In this document: positions 36,947 to 49,059 of the stretch, in pieces
Numbering within the stretch: position 1 is the first letter of the stretch
How the letters are laid out: every line of letters begins with the position of its first letter
DNA from: Leucocoprinus leucothites
Taxonomy: Eukaryota > Basidiomycota > Agaricomycetes > Agaricales > Agaricaceae
Reading direction: 5' to 3'
Assembly: GCA_013368445.1 (NCBI GenBank)
Contig: JAACJO010000013.1
Location: 310,001-374,000, forward strand
DNA length: 64,000 nucleotides
Notes under the pieces: model-generated
The model's input: only the letters and a program-made list of their open reading frames with translations
The model's database searches: none
Told to the model about the DNA's origin: nothing
Translations under genes and position numbers: made by a program

Positions 36947-37973
36947 TGTAACAATTCAGCTATCTCGTTGGGGCTCCTGAACGATCTTCTTTTGATTTGC
37001 ATCACGACCGGACCTCATTGAGTCTTCTATAATCCGACCACGGATATCGAACGCACGACTTGGAAACATCAGCTCAATCTGATGTATCCCTTCGCCGTAT
37101 GAACTTGTCCATTGCGTGTGAACGACTAAAATAGTTGTACATGAGAAAGACAGGGATTGCCTGCGCGTACATGCGGAGCACTAGCCTGAAATAGTCAAAT
37201 TCCACGGCGATAGCATGCACGACAACAGCCTCATCGACATGTCAGAAAGTTCGAAATTTTTTGCGTTCCCATAATGGCGAGGTCATCCAAAACATCTTCG
37301 CCATTATGGGCAAGGGTGACTCGTCCTTAGATCGTAGTCTAATGCAATGGACAACTTCTACGGTTTCATCTGCTACCTTTGACATCGTAGAATTTTGTGA
37401 TGGACATTAGGTGGGATGTTCCAGATCCACTACTTGTTGGTTTATCCGCTGGTCAGGTTCTGGTGGCGACTAGCAATGATTTTTGTTTGTTGATTCAGAG
37501 CCATCTTGAGCTGGATCGGCATGTTTTATTTTTATTTTTTATTGACTTTATGAAGACCGTTATCGGGGGACGACCTCACCAGGCAGGGGCCACGGTAATA
37601 CGTTGGACTCGAGATAGATTCCGAAGGGAAAAAAGAAGTAAATACAATGACAGCGCTCGCTGGACTATAGGCCACAACGGTGTTTCGCGTTGTATTGACT
37701 ATGTAAAGTAATCCAGTGTAAGCCAGGCTCACACTATACTGGATGAAAGAAATCATGAAACGAGCGCCGATGTTGTCGCCAAGCTCTAGCTGAGACTGAG
37801 GCTGAAAGTATTCTTAGCGCGGTAATTTCAAGTCCTGGATGATTTGAACTGAAATTTACACTTCACAATTCTGGCCTTACAAATAACTTGATCCTTTGTC
37901 GAATGTCCCGCTGAAGATTTTTCATCAATAGAAACACAAACAAATCCTTCATATTTAGAACGTGATGGTATAT
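36947..37973. other. Intergenic region with a perfect hairpin
   Basis: Between convergent genes (flavin reductase-like + and OPRT -). A small ORF at 37397-37711 has no recognisable feature. The notable element is the 13-bp perfect inverted repeat at 37268-37310. Confidence 0.55.
37268..37310. repeat. 13-bp perfect inverted repeat with 17-nt loop
   Basis: Arms CCCATAATGGCGA (37268-37280) and TCGCCATTATGGG (37298-37310) are exact reverse complements. No gene overlaps. Confidence 0.9.
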
Positions 37974-38723
37974 CTAGTTTTTCAGGCCGTATTGCTGCCA
38001 ATAGTCACGCATGGCATCGAGCTCTTTGTTCATGCCGTTTTTTCCCAACCATGTCATCAGATCACGCATCTTCAAAATTGAACGCACCCTGCCAACACCC
38101 ACAAGTCCCTCGACTTCTTTGACAGTGCTACTAACGCCATCCTGTCCCACCTCCTCTCTGTCTAGGGCTTGGATAACCCCGACGATCTCACCGCCATTCT
38201 CCTTGACCGTGTCTATTGCTCCACGCACAGCCTTTCCGGAAGTCATGACGTCGTCAAGGATAACGACCTTCTTTCCCTGAACGGAAACACCGACCATCTT
38301 TCCACCCTCTCCATGATCCTTCGCTTCTTTCCTATCATAGGCAAAACCCACTGGAATTCTGTGCTGGGTGTAAAGCAGGAGCGCGGTGGTGGAGGCAAAG
38401 GGGATGCCCTTGTAAGCGGGGCCAAAGAGGACTTCAAAGTCGGGGATAGGACTGGAGTTTGAATCGGAGGATTGTGCTTCCACAATAGTTGTGGCATAAG
38501 CTCCAGCAAGTGTCGCTAGAATGGGTCCTGTGCATAACAGACCAGCATTGAAAAAGTAGGGGGATATCCTGTCCTGTCATGATGGCACTCAGATGCTGTT
38601 ATCGAAGGTTTCTCAGACGTACCGTCCCGATTTCAAGGTGAAAGTACCGAATTTGAGCGCGCCTACGGCCATTGCATGCTCAATAAGCTGTACCTTGTAA
38701 TCCGGTAGTGGAGAAGTAGCCAT
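37974..38723 (-). CDS. URA5: Orotate phosphoribosyltransferase
   Basis: Converts orotate and PRPP to OMP in pyrimidine synthesis; cytosolic. Two exons, 38623-38723 and 37974-38568, joined by a 54-nt intron (GTACGT donor) with fitting phase, give 231 aa. It starts MATSPLPDYKVQLIEHAMAV, followed by ALKFGTFTLKSGRISPYFFN. The PRPP-binding signature VVILDDVMTSGKAV and the FGPAYKGIPFAS segment are clear. The end reads DAMRDYWQQYGLKN with TAG at 37974-37976. Length equals the family norm. Confidence 0.95.
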
Positions 38724-38999
38724 TGCTTCTAGCGTGTGTGACGCTCTCGCGATAAGATAAAAGCTCCTCAGTTTTCAAGATCTAATTTTAGTACTTCTTT
38801 CTGAGAATCACGTGATTCAGAGCTCCTTTGTGGAGTTGTCAGTGGCAGAACTGACAAGAGGATTGCATGTTAACTAGTAGCCACTTTGTCCTCTCCCTTC
38901 ATCCCCGTTTCTGGTTCTGCACAGAGGCCTCCCTATGAATGAATAAGACCCTACTTGACCTCACTGTGCAATATTTCTTCTACGCGTTTGTCTCGATAT
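38724..38999. other. Divergent promoter region of OPRT and TOK channel genes
   Basis: Under 300 bp separates the two divergent starts. A GAATCACGTGATTC palindrome (38806-38819) contains an E-box CACGTG, a common fungal bHLH (Cbf1/Pho4-type) site. Confidence 0.5.
38806..38819. promoter_or_regulatory. CACGTG E-box palindrome
   Basis: The perfect 14-bp palindrome GAATCACGTGATTC lies about 85 bp upstream of the OPRT start. CACGTG is the core of bHLH factor sites in fungi. The binding factor is inferred only. Confidence 0.5.
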
Positions 39000-41655
39000 A
39001 TGCCCTTACAAGCTCTCTTCCTTCCATTTCACCTACTTTTCTCGCGCCACGATGCGGGGAATGCTGCAGACCCTGAGAAGGAGCCCACAACTGAGGAAGA
39101 GCAAGGAAGAGATGATAATGTGACGGAACCCTCACGCAGTACACTGAATACCTTCATGCCCCCATTCAACCCTCGCGGTGGAACGAGAAACGACCAGACA
39201 AAGCAAGAATATTGGCCACGCAGTTTGGCCGCCACCTTCAATGCGCCTATACCCACACAAAACCAAATACCCGATTTGCACGCTAACGGATTCCGAGTCC
39301 TTCCCCTCATTTCCGGTGTTTTTGTACCGTTTGCTATCCTCTTAGCCATCCCTGGCCTCACCGAACACTGGTACATCCGAACAAATGCCCTACACCAGGT
39401 CGTTGAATTTGAAAGTAACCCTTTGTATCTCCGAGCCATGCTGGCCTTTAGTATGGCCTGCGCGGTAGTCACCAATATCTGTCTCCTGATCCGCCTCTTA
39501 GAGAAGATGGTCAAGAAAATGACTTTTATTTGCATCGCTGCCCTGTCGGTCCACGGTAGGCACTCTCAGAATGGGAGAGTCATGCTTTGATCAATCGGTT
39601 TATCATTAGACATCCTGGATGCGATTGTGATTATTATGTTTATCATCAAAACTCAAAAGGACGATGGTTTTATTCTCGGTCAAGCCTTTTGGATGACTTT
39701 ATGCTCGACGTTAGCTTCCTTGGTTACCAATGTGACACTCATCCTAGATTATTGGATGACCCAGACTCTGAACGCCACAGTACGCCGTTACTTCCGTTTT
39801 TATCGATCAGCTCCTGATTTTTGACTTGTAACGTGCATCAGGGAGCGGCCTGACCGGAAAACAGAGATCGCTCACGATCATCATCATTGTACTATTATGT
39901 TATGTGGCGCTCGGAGCCGCTGTGCATGCACCTCTGCTATCCATCTCCTTCGTAAATGCTTTGTACTTTACCGTCGTGTGTATTGAAACAGTGGGTGAGT
40001 GACCAAAAATATAGTTCGGTCTTCGCATAAACACGATATTCCGTAGGATTTGGAGATATTGATCCCAAGACTCCCGGTGCCCGTATTTTTTCCTCTCTCT
40101 TCACGACCGGTGGGATAGTAATCCTGGCAGTTGCTATTGGCTTAATTCGAGAGGCACTGCTGGAGGCCATCCAGGCTAATTTGTATGCCCGGATCCGACG
40201 AGCCAGAAAGCAGCGAATTATACGAAAATGGAAAAGCGCGGTGCAATGGAGGCTGGAAAATGCACGGCTACCCGTCTGGGTTCCGGTTCATCGAGCGGAG
40301 AATGACCTGAGATGGCCGAGAGAAATGGAAATTAAGAACGGAAGATGGAGACGATTCTGGTGGCGTTTCTTCAGGCACGGTGATAGTGGCAACGGAGAGA
40401 GAGGATTGGCGCCAGCACATTCTGCCAAGCGTATGCGGCTTAATCTGATGGCGCTGAGCGAGGCTCAATTACAGGCCGCTGCAATGGAAGCAGGTGCTCC
40501 CCTACCAGAGCTTCTTCCTCATCATCCATACTTCAATGACCGGAGTTACAGTTCGTACGGTGGACCGGAGGTCATATCGCCTACCCATCACCGTTTGGGG
40601 CATATGACTTCTGTCCTTAGGAACTTTGCTTACGCTGTCAGCATTGGCCAGTCCCCATCCACAGTTGGAGATAGTGGAGAGGTGTCCTCGTCAGACAGTG
40701 GTACTGGGTCAAGGATTGAGGGTCATGGTAATTCTGCTGATGGTCTGACTGATGTTGAACTGGAACGAGAGGAGAGAAGGATGTTCGCGATAAGGATCAC
40801 ATTTGCGCTTGGCCTTTTCCTCGCTTTCTGGCTTGTAAGTCGTCTACTTGTAGGTCGGAGACAAACATACTCAACTAAGATACGCGTCTCTACAGGCCGG
40901 GTCAGCTATCTTTATGGCAACCGAGAAATGGTCCTTTTGGTTGGCCCTCTACTTTTGTGTGTCGCCTTCTTTGTTCCCTTGTACCATACTGATCTCTAAA
41001 TCAGGTTTCCTCACTTTCAGCACTGTTGGTTACGGTGAAATGACTTCTCTCTCTTTCAGACCCAGACTAACCCTCAACTTTGAATTAGGTGACCCTGCGC
41101 CTCAAACACCTGCTGGTCGTTCTGTTTTTGTAGGCTGGGCCCTATGTGGGATTGCAACAATGGCTATTCTCATTTCGCGTGCGTCAGGTTTCGCCTATAA
41201 ATAAAGGAGCAAATTTGAAGTCTTCGATTCCAGTCCTCGCTGATCGTTATTCCGAGCGCTACAAGACAATGATTAGCTCTGCCGAGTCTAAGATGGATGG
41301 TGATCGCCCCAGAGTCGAGCAGGGTAGTAATAACCCGCCTCCGCCTCCCACTGGGAATCGCGTAACTTTCAGCGATAAAAATACCGCTGGACGCGAAAAA
41401 CATTCGGATATCGGCTGTCGCGAAAGATTTTATGAGAACGAGGAAGTTGTATCGCGACTCGACTCACTCAAGGCACTGGTTGTGGATGAAGGAGCACACA
41501 AAGACGATAGGTTTCTACATACACTGGAGAGTAAGTCTTCGTTTCCTTCGTCGCTTGGTTATTTTCAAACGATTGTTATCCTTTTTATAGGCGAGCTCCA
41601 AAGTATGCTACTTTTGGCGCGTCGTTCTCGGAAACAACCCAGTCGAGACGAGTGA
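39000..41655 (+). CDS. TOK1: TOK-type two-pore outward-rectifier K+ channel
   Basis: A plasma-membrane potassium channel with the fungal 8-TM, two-pore layout. Early segments LPLISGVFVPFAILLAIPGL and AMLAFSMACAVVTNICLLI are followed by further helices. The first pore is VVCIETVGFGDIDP; a helix GGIVILAVAIGLIREALL follows. A long, basic cytoplasmic linker (about 40180-40770) leads to ITFALGLFLAFWLAGSAIFM, the second pore LTFSTVGYGDPAPQTPAG and ALCGIATMAILISLLADRY. Selectivity filters are TVGFGD and TVGYGD. The tail is hydrophilic, ending PSRDE. About ten exons. The ATG at 39000 is the first in the open frame, and an upstream exon cannot be excluded. Confidence 0.88.
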
Positions 41656-43373
41656 GACATTCCCGGCCGTCTAAGCGAGAGTTTCGCTGCTCTCGGTTAG
41701 TCAACTATTTTTCAGATTCTCCATTATTGCCCTTTTACCAAACCCCAAACCTAGCCTTATATGAAGTCTCAGCGGCCTCGTGACCCTTGGACTTAATATC
41801 TCGGAAATCGATACCACTAAATCTTTTGAGTCGTTACCAAATGCCCGCGAGGGCGGAAAAAGGGATGATGCCCTGGCGATGTTCTTCTAATTATATCCCA
41901 TCTTCCTATGATGACACCTTTGAATCTACGTGAGGTAAATTTGTTAGAGTAGAGAAGGCACCGAGAGAGAGAAGGACACAACTGGCTTAATGGGTAGCCA
42001 TTGGACATCAGGTCACTCTATTGCGGCGATCACTGAGATGTGATCAACAAAATTTCAGAGTCTATCGAGGCTGGACGTTTATTTTCATTCGTCTCCTTGC
42101 GTATCGGCCCCGGTGCACACCACACTCACCGCATCACAAGAGCCAGAAGCTCTTAAGACGCCAAGACCCTTCGCTGCGCCTTGCGGCCTGGAACCTGTCT
42201 AGGTCCGTTTAAAAGTGGCCTCATGATCCATTCCGTCTGCAATCCGGCACTGCCTCGGACCCTCTCAGACCACGAGTGGCAGAAACAAAGAGTACTCCTA
42301 TGGGCATTTATGATCTCAGGGTCATCAAATACCTGTGACTTTTTGGTGGCGCGTTGTGAATTGGTCATCTGGATTATGATTAACGTCATTGGTGAGGGGG
42401 ACACGACGTTGACATTCCACGAGTGCCTTGGGGACAACAGCATATTCGGGGAACTACATCATTCTGCTCTACTACTTCGTCATTGGTGACAGAATCCGGG
42501 TAGCCGGTTTTGAATGAGATACCCTCTCTGTGTTCTGGAAAATGCACTTGTGCGATCATGAGAGGGAGAAATCCATTTCGGTAACTGATTAACTTCCGTC
42601 TGAATAGTGCTCGGTGATTTCTTGGTATCCGTGGCTGGTCATTTCGGGCAGTACCCTGCAGGATTCGAGAGGTGAACATAATCAGAGTTATTCTTGGGCG
42701 ACCCCGCGTGACACGGAAAACAGAGGGAAGCAGACGCTCGTGCCGAAACAATGTGGAAGGGGTGCTATTATATGCTGGAAACCTTGATGGCGGGTGATAC
42801 ATGGTGGGGCATTGTAGATGAACAATACCGACGTGTTTTGCAAGAAGTGGATATGACAACAGAGGCGCAATCGACCCACAAACTATGTAACATCTGGACG
42901 GTAATTCCGGGGAGGCAGGGGTGTTTTAATAGCTTGGTGAGTATCATTAGATTACTTAGGGTGTCCGCTTTATCTATCTCACTAAATCCGCACAAACAGA
43001 CCAAGGTACCCAAGAAGTAAGGCTGTGTTTTGTTTGCTGTTCATGTTCCCAAGTGGAGAGGCTATCCCTGCGAGAAGTTATACTGTAAGTTGTCTGAGAG
43101 GTATTGTAATGAAGAAGGAGTCCAATCAATCAGAAATCTACTCTGGTAAGTTGGTGCGTGGGTTCTCGAATTGAACATGCTCGTGGAATGATTATGCATG
43201 AGGGCAATGGGCTCCGCACTTGCCGAAAAGGGATGATACTCACGTGCCCGAAATAGGCAAGCGTCAATCCTGATCTCACTTCTCGATCTCTCCTCGTGTG
43301 CCGAGCATGGGTCCGTATTTAAAGCTACCTCCAATAGCCCTCTTCACAACATTTCGCATATTCTCTACCCCCA
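41656..43373. other. 1.7-kb intergenic region
   Basis: No gene supported. Several ORFs on both strands (for example 42386-42859 minus and 42181-42489 plus) overlap each other and look like chance frames. No repeat is recognised. Confidence 0.5.
43314..43321 (+). promoter_or_regulatory. TATA-like element
   Basis: TATTTAAA about 55 bp upstream of the ATG at 43374, a plausible core-promoter position. Confidence 0.4.
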
Positions 43374-43839
43374 ATGTCAGTCTCTCAACTTGTCAGCCCT
43401 GCTTGTGAGCCTTTCGCTACTCCACGAGTCCCTGCCCATGTCGATTCGGGCTACTTTGCTTTTGCCAACATTCGAGGAAATGTAAATCTCGTTCAAGGTA
43501 CATTTCCACTCCTCCATTTTTGCTTCAATGACTCATGCTGCGGAATTTACAGTGTCTTCTGCTACACCAGCGTCCGCATTGACGACTGTCGATGTTAAAA
43601 TATTCAGACACGAGTTTATCAATATCTTCCGCTTCACTGAGGCCCGCACACTACATCCTGCCGACATCAGCATACTCGAGTCCATCGATGACAGCATGAA
43701 ACATTACGAGGAAGATAAAGAGACCGTTTACCTTGCGAAAGAGCTCGTTGGTCGGGTACGCAACCTTACCGATCCCCGCTTCTCCATGATGCAACACGGA
43801 GGCTTCCATATGGCTCGTGTCCCTCGAAGACAGAGGTAG
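43374..43839 (+). CDS. Unknown 136-aa spliced protein
   Basis: Two exons, 43374-43497 and 43553-43839, joined over a 55-nt intron (GTACATTTCC...TTTACAG) with matching phase. It starts MSVSQLVSPACEPFATPRVP. The second exon is charged and probably helical (KIFRHEFINIFRFTEARTLH, ISILESIDDSMKHYEEDKET) and ends in a basic HMARVPRRQR. No known domain is recognised. A TATA-like element at a normal distance and clean splicing favour a real gene. Confidence 0.45.
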
Positions 43840-44625
43840 CGAAGGGTGGGAGGATCGGAGCGATGACTTGGAGGATCCGAGAGATGATAACGACATTGCG
43901 CTCTAGAATACGAGAAGTCGTATTGAGCGTGAGTCATCCATCTGCATGCCTCGGCTATGAGTTAGCGAGGCAACTGAAAAACAGCTGTCACCATATTTTG
44001 CGACCAGGGCTCACATTTGACGACATCGGTGCCTTGCGCTGGTGGAGCAAAGACAGTGCGACTGACATTTGTACCTCATCATGTATTTCTACAATGCGCC
44101 CTACCTTTTGTCTTAGTAACTTATCCTGCTTTCTCAGTGCTATTTTTATCACACCAATTGATCACAGTTGATCACACTTCCCCCTTGCTTACCAATTTAC
44201 CTGCTGCCCAAACTATCGCCGCTGTCGAGTTGATTTCCAAGTTACAACGCCTCAATACAGCATCTACATATGTCCTCTCTGTAGCTGAAGTGCTCGCTTT
44301 TGAATTTTCACATGTGGATTTTCACATTTGCCCAGCTTCCTTTTCTAGCTAGTGGGGTTATGGGAGCCGGACACTAAATTTTGGTCACTGGTTATGCAGC
44401 CATGCTTCTTTTCTTCTCTGACCACTCAATTCCTCACTAGTCTTTCCTGGGATTTCTAAGCTTACCAGTCTTATCTCCCCACCCTCTTCTTCTTTGTCCC
44501 CCCTAGACTCCCCCTCCCTGTGATTTTGACGTAGCCCATTCTTCGGCATGAAATCGGAGGACCATGATAATTCTGAAAAGTGATAATACTAGTGCATTCT
44601 AGGCTGAGCTTCCATTGATGTGGCT
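43840..44625. other. Intergenic region
   Basis: Between two + strand genes. An ORF at 44017-44352 has a hydrophobic stretch but no homology that I can name. No gene is claimed. Confidence 0.45.
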
Positions 44626-47476
44626 ATGGATTTCTCCCGCAGGACAATTGAAGAACCACCCGATAAAGTGACCGGCTGGCAGAGAGTGTCCGATTTCCTA
44701 CTCAAGTGGGGTATTGAGACTCATGGGTGAGTTTGTCAACGTGTGATCGTACTTTTCCTATCATATCAACTCGGCATGAATCGAGGCTACTGCCTCGATT
44801 TCAAGTCAGACCCCGAGTGCTTGTTATTCCGTGTAAGGAGAGGTGGGAAGGTAGCGTCGCCTATCGAGCGCAACCCTCTCGCTTGCGTGCGTAGTCCCTC
44901 CAGAGGATAGTTGGAAGCGAGAGCGATTAACATTGGGCTCAATCCACCCATGGGCCTGAGACAGTCGGGCTCTCGCTTACACGCTTCCTTCACCTCCTAT
45001 ATGCTCGTAGTCGTGATTTCATCAAGGGTTCATCAGACTCACCACCCTTTGCAAATCACAGGATTTCACCGACAGACCCCTCCGACCGCACAGATACGCG
45101 CCTCTATCAGATGTTCTTCGTCTGGTTCTCTGCCAACTTCAATATATTGGCGTTTAGCACTGGTTCTGCTGCCCCCGCATTTTTTAGTCTAGGCCTGAAG
45201 CACACTGGAATCATTGTTGTTGTCGTGGATGTTATGTGAGTTACCATGTCATTTGAACAGGCCGCATCTGCTCGTCCAAACCAACGCCCATAATTCGTTG
45301 CTCCGGGCCCGCAGTGGCATGGTGGAAACCTCCGTGACCGCCCTTCCTTCCATTTGATGCTCTCCTCTCGCCTGATACCGAGAGCATGCTCGATCCTATC
45401 CTTGACATTTTACCCGAGTGCTGACTATTTTGAACCTTCAACGTGGGTTCTAAATTTAGATCTTGTTTGATTCCTGCGTATTTGTGCGTGTTCTAGCGAC
45501 TGGAGTGTACCTCGAAGACTCATGGGTCTGACTAATTCCATTCTCATGCATTCAATGTCTGGAACATCAATATTCTTGATACGCCCCAAAACCAATTTCT
45601 CCGCCTAACGCGATCGATTCTTGCGTACCTTGTAACTGGTATCCACCTTATTCGTCACCAATCTTCCTAACTTCCTGCACTGAAATCGACCCACCCCATT
45701 CTCCTCGATGTCTTCCGACTTCCCAATCCAACCGATCTCTTCTACAACTTGAAACTCGGGTCATCGCCTGCTATTCTGTGATCTACCCCGCATTGACATA
45801 ATGGCGACGCGACTGTATGACTTCTTTCGGCTCATTCAGTGCGGTATTCGGCCCAAGTTGGGTACAAGGGGATGGTACAATGCAGGTTTGCCTGGGGGTG
45901 AGTGACGATCATCCCCATTCTGGGAGCTTTGGTAAAAAAATTGCTGAACATTTCACTTGGTCATCTGTAAGATATCCCGCTGCGATCATCCCAAGTATCC
46001 TCAATGTCTTTTCAATGCAAGGGTTCCTCATTTTGAATTGTATCGTTGGCGGCCAGACACTCGCTGCGGTCTCTCCAGATAGACTTAATGCCACTTTAGG
46101 AATTGTGATTATCGGTGTCATTTCAATGGCGGTTCGTATCAAGCTCAGCTACTTCCGGCGTTGATCAAGCGCTACATTTTTTGTCCGATTTTCATAGGTC
46201 ACTTTCTGTGGGTATCGAGTCGTCCATTTGTAAGCATTTTCCCTCATCCATAAAAGTTATTGAATGACCCCACGTCCACTTAGGTATGAGAGTATAACGT
46301 GGTTCCCGAATGCGGTAACGTTCATTGTCATGCTCGGCGTTGGTGGAAAACACCTCAATCCGGCGACAATGCCTACATTCCCGACTCCCACGCCGTCCGC
46401 TGTGATTTCATTTGCGTGCTTCTTGGCATCTAGCGTTATTAGCTGGTGCACAATGACTCCCGACTATGGGGTTTATCATAATGTGAAGGCCTCAACGTGA
46501 GTGCTCCAGTTCATCTTAGTGGGGACAACGCCTCATTCAGTTCGCTTTAGGTTCCGGATTTTCATCTATACATATCTCGGATTCTTCTGTGCCAGCGTGA
46601 GTAATTAATTATTGCGCTCATCCTTTCAAGAATTAATATTTGGTTCTAGGTGTCATTGCACATGCTAGGAGCCGCATTTGCCATTACAGCCTCCGGTGTT
46701 CCATCTTATGCTGCAGGTTTCGATAATGGTAATGATATCGGGGGGCTGGCCGCGGCGATTCTAGAGCCAGTCGGCGGATTTGGGAAGTTCCTATTGGTTT
46801 TAATGGCGTTGAGTGTTCCAGCAGCTTGTGCCCCGACTATGTACACTTTCGGTGAGTCTTGCTGAGCTTGGAAGAAATATACGTTCCAACAACACGTGAT
46901 AGGGATGAGTTTTATGGCCATCGCGCCATTCTTTGCGAAGATACCAAGATATGTATACATCACGATCTCAGAAGCAATGTAGGTGTTGAATCAAGTTTAA
47001 TTACTGAATCCATCTGACGGCATAGTTTTCTTCAGATTGATTCCGGTCGCCATAATCGGCGCAACTCGCTTTTATGCTACACTTGTAAATGTCCTCAGTA
47101 AGTACCCTCTATCTAGACTTGACCTCTAACCAAGTTTATTTATCCTTGATTAGGCGTGATCGGCTATTGGTCGACAGCTTTTGCTGGAATAGTCCTCACT
47201 GAACACTTTATCTTCCGGAGAAACTCTTTCTCTAGATACCTCACCGAATATTGGGATACGCCTACAAAGCTACCACTAGGACTGGCAGCGCTGTTTTCAT
47301 TCCTAGGAGCCTTCGGAATAATCATCCCCTGTATGTCGCAAGTATTCTACGAGGGGCCAATTGCAAGAGCAGGCTCTGGTGACATAGGTGTGATAGTGGG
47401 TTTCCTTGCCGCAGTGGGACTGTATCTTGTGCTACGGAGTGTAGAAAAAAGGTTTACAGGAGATCGAACTGCGTAA
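44626..47476 (+). pseudogene. NCS1 purine-cytosine permease-like gene with frame breaks
   Basis: A membrane transporter of the fungal FCY2-like NCS1 family (nucleobases with H+). Exon 1 encodes MDFSRRTIEEPPDKVTGWQR. A phase-2 intron of about 330 bp leads to RTDTRLYQMFFVWFSANFNI, LAFSTGSAAPAFFSLGLKHT. After a gap of about 600 bp, the conserved FGPKLGTRGMVQxRFAWG block (45847-45895) is spread over three reading frames within about 25 bp, which needs two indels. Downstream is intact: YPAAIIPSILNVFSMQGFLI, ILNCIVGGQTLAAVS, YESITWFPNAVTFIVMLGVG, SLHMLGAAFAITASGVPSYA and SVIGYWSTAFAGIVLTEHF, ending TAA at 47476. The long introns compared with the 50-60 bp norm suggest insertions. It is either a pseudogene or affected by local sequence error. 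Confidence 0.7.
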
Positions 47477-47596
47477 TAACTACTAATAATACTCCGGGAC
47501 GCTTTTTCTTCGGTAGCAGGTTGTGCTTGCGATTAATAAATTCAAAATAACATGTACAGATTCCGGTGCTTATACTAGTAGGTGATCAATCAAAAG

Positions 47597-49059
47597 CTAC
47601 TCTGACGATGCAGAGCTCAAGGGAGAAGGTGGAGCACGATACCCTGGGGTATCAGAGTCTGTAAAAACAGCGGTTTCTCGACGGATACAAATGCATTTCT
47701 TTGTCGCAAGATGCGAAGGATGAAAAGTCGGCTCTAGTTGGGGAATACCCCAGTCGTTGTTTGTCCTATCTGAACGCGGATATTGATCAGATCTAGAGCC
47801 GGACCTGGCGAACTGGACAGGAGATATCATATGTTCGCTCTCGCGGTTACATTCATTTCGAATAGCTGTTCGACTGTTAAGGAGGCGAAGGAGGGCGTTC
47901 GAATAGGACTTTGAGAGGATGAATGCAGGGATATTGAAATCTTCGTTTCCCGGAAGGGCGACGAACAAGGTGGCGTTTAATATCCCAAGTATAGCTGAGA
48001 GTAAAAACAACTCATCACCCCATAGTGAGCCAGTCATAGTGGGAGTATTTACCTGTAGCCATTCCTGTCTCAATTACCAGACGTATTAATCTCGTGATTA
48101 TTTTCGTCGTCCTTTCGAGTCTTCCAGGATCGCACTTGATGAGCTAGGGGGAAAATCAGCGGGGAGCGGAAGCGATGAAGAGGGCTCTCGAGCGTACACA
48201 ATAAGTCATACATATAGCGATTCCGACATCGCAGGCAGCTTCGGAAAATGACCAAGCCTAAAGAAAGGCTAGTTTAGGATCGCCGAATGATCCGGGTTAA
48301 GGGGACGTACAACCAAAATGGAATGTGATGTATACTCGAACAAGTTGAAGAATCGAGCATTATGCGAGTAGACGGTTACTACAATGGCGATAGCAGGTTG
48401 CACTAACGTTTGCTGACGAACTAGGTTAGTATCCTCTTGATCAGGGAAATTTTTGTGTATACCAAGAGGACGGCTGATGTTATCCAGAAAGACCGGGACA
48501 ATCTGTGTACTCGGTAAACATAGACCATATGAGCGACAAAGCTGACTGAAAGTGTTCTCGTGGTCAGTATCATTTCATGGGTTAAGCGAGGACACGTCGG
48601 GACGCACTGATTCCCGAACAGAGAGGTACGGCAAACCAAGTCAACTGAACACTCTCAGCAGCAATTGGATCTCCAAAATGTATAATCAACGAATCGTACA
48701 CCCCATACGTCAGGGTCGCAGTTTGTGCATTCTCGAGTAGGAAAATGCCATAAACTATCACCTTGTACACGAGTTTGTCTTTGGGAGAACATACGTGATA
48801 TGTGTCTGTTCATTCGTCAGCATCTTTGTTATGATAAAAAAAATCGTGAGGACTTGAACTGACACACTTGAGTGAATAGTGTTCCATAAAGAGCCCAATT
48901 AAAGATAAGACCGAAAAACTGACGTTTGTTGCTTCAGCCAAGAAGTCGAAACCTTGATTGAGCATTCGTCTCTACCTGTGCAGTTGCGCTATGTTCAGAT
49001 ATATCAACGGCGTCTCTCCTCCGACACTAGAATTTCACTCACCTATTCCTAACACCCAT
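47597..49059 (-). CDS. DUF6534 integral membrane protein
   Basis: An agaricomycete-type multi-pass membrane protein with five or six exons. An early exon pair gives MGVRNSNKRQ then FFGLIFNWALYGTLFTQV. Later come YKVIVYGIFLLENAQTATLT, YDSLIIHFGDPIAAESVQL and WFAVPLCSG, then a segment ending VYRVHRLSRSFWIT. The final exon gives ILGILNATLFVALP and the family signature FILSKSYSNALLRLLNSR, followed by a hydrophilic Ser/Arg-rich tail ending at 47597. DUF6534 proteins resemble seven-helix receptors but their function is unknown. The N-terminus is uncertain: an open frame (LQPGALTNAIV) extends upstream of the chosen ATG. Confidence 0.65.

Noticed and set aside
42153..42879. Overlapping ORFs on both strands, up to 157 codons
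   Set aside because: No conserved motif, no consistent splice sites, and mutual overlap suggest chance.
43855..44352. Possible continuation of the small 43374 gene
   Set aside because: That gene ends cleanly, and the following frame has no acceptor or recognised content.
44880..44960. Frame resembling the start of NCS1 exon 2 (PPEDSWKRER)
   Set aside because: The exon at 45061 joins exon 1 in phase without it; this piece lies in the long first intron and needs a frameshift.
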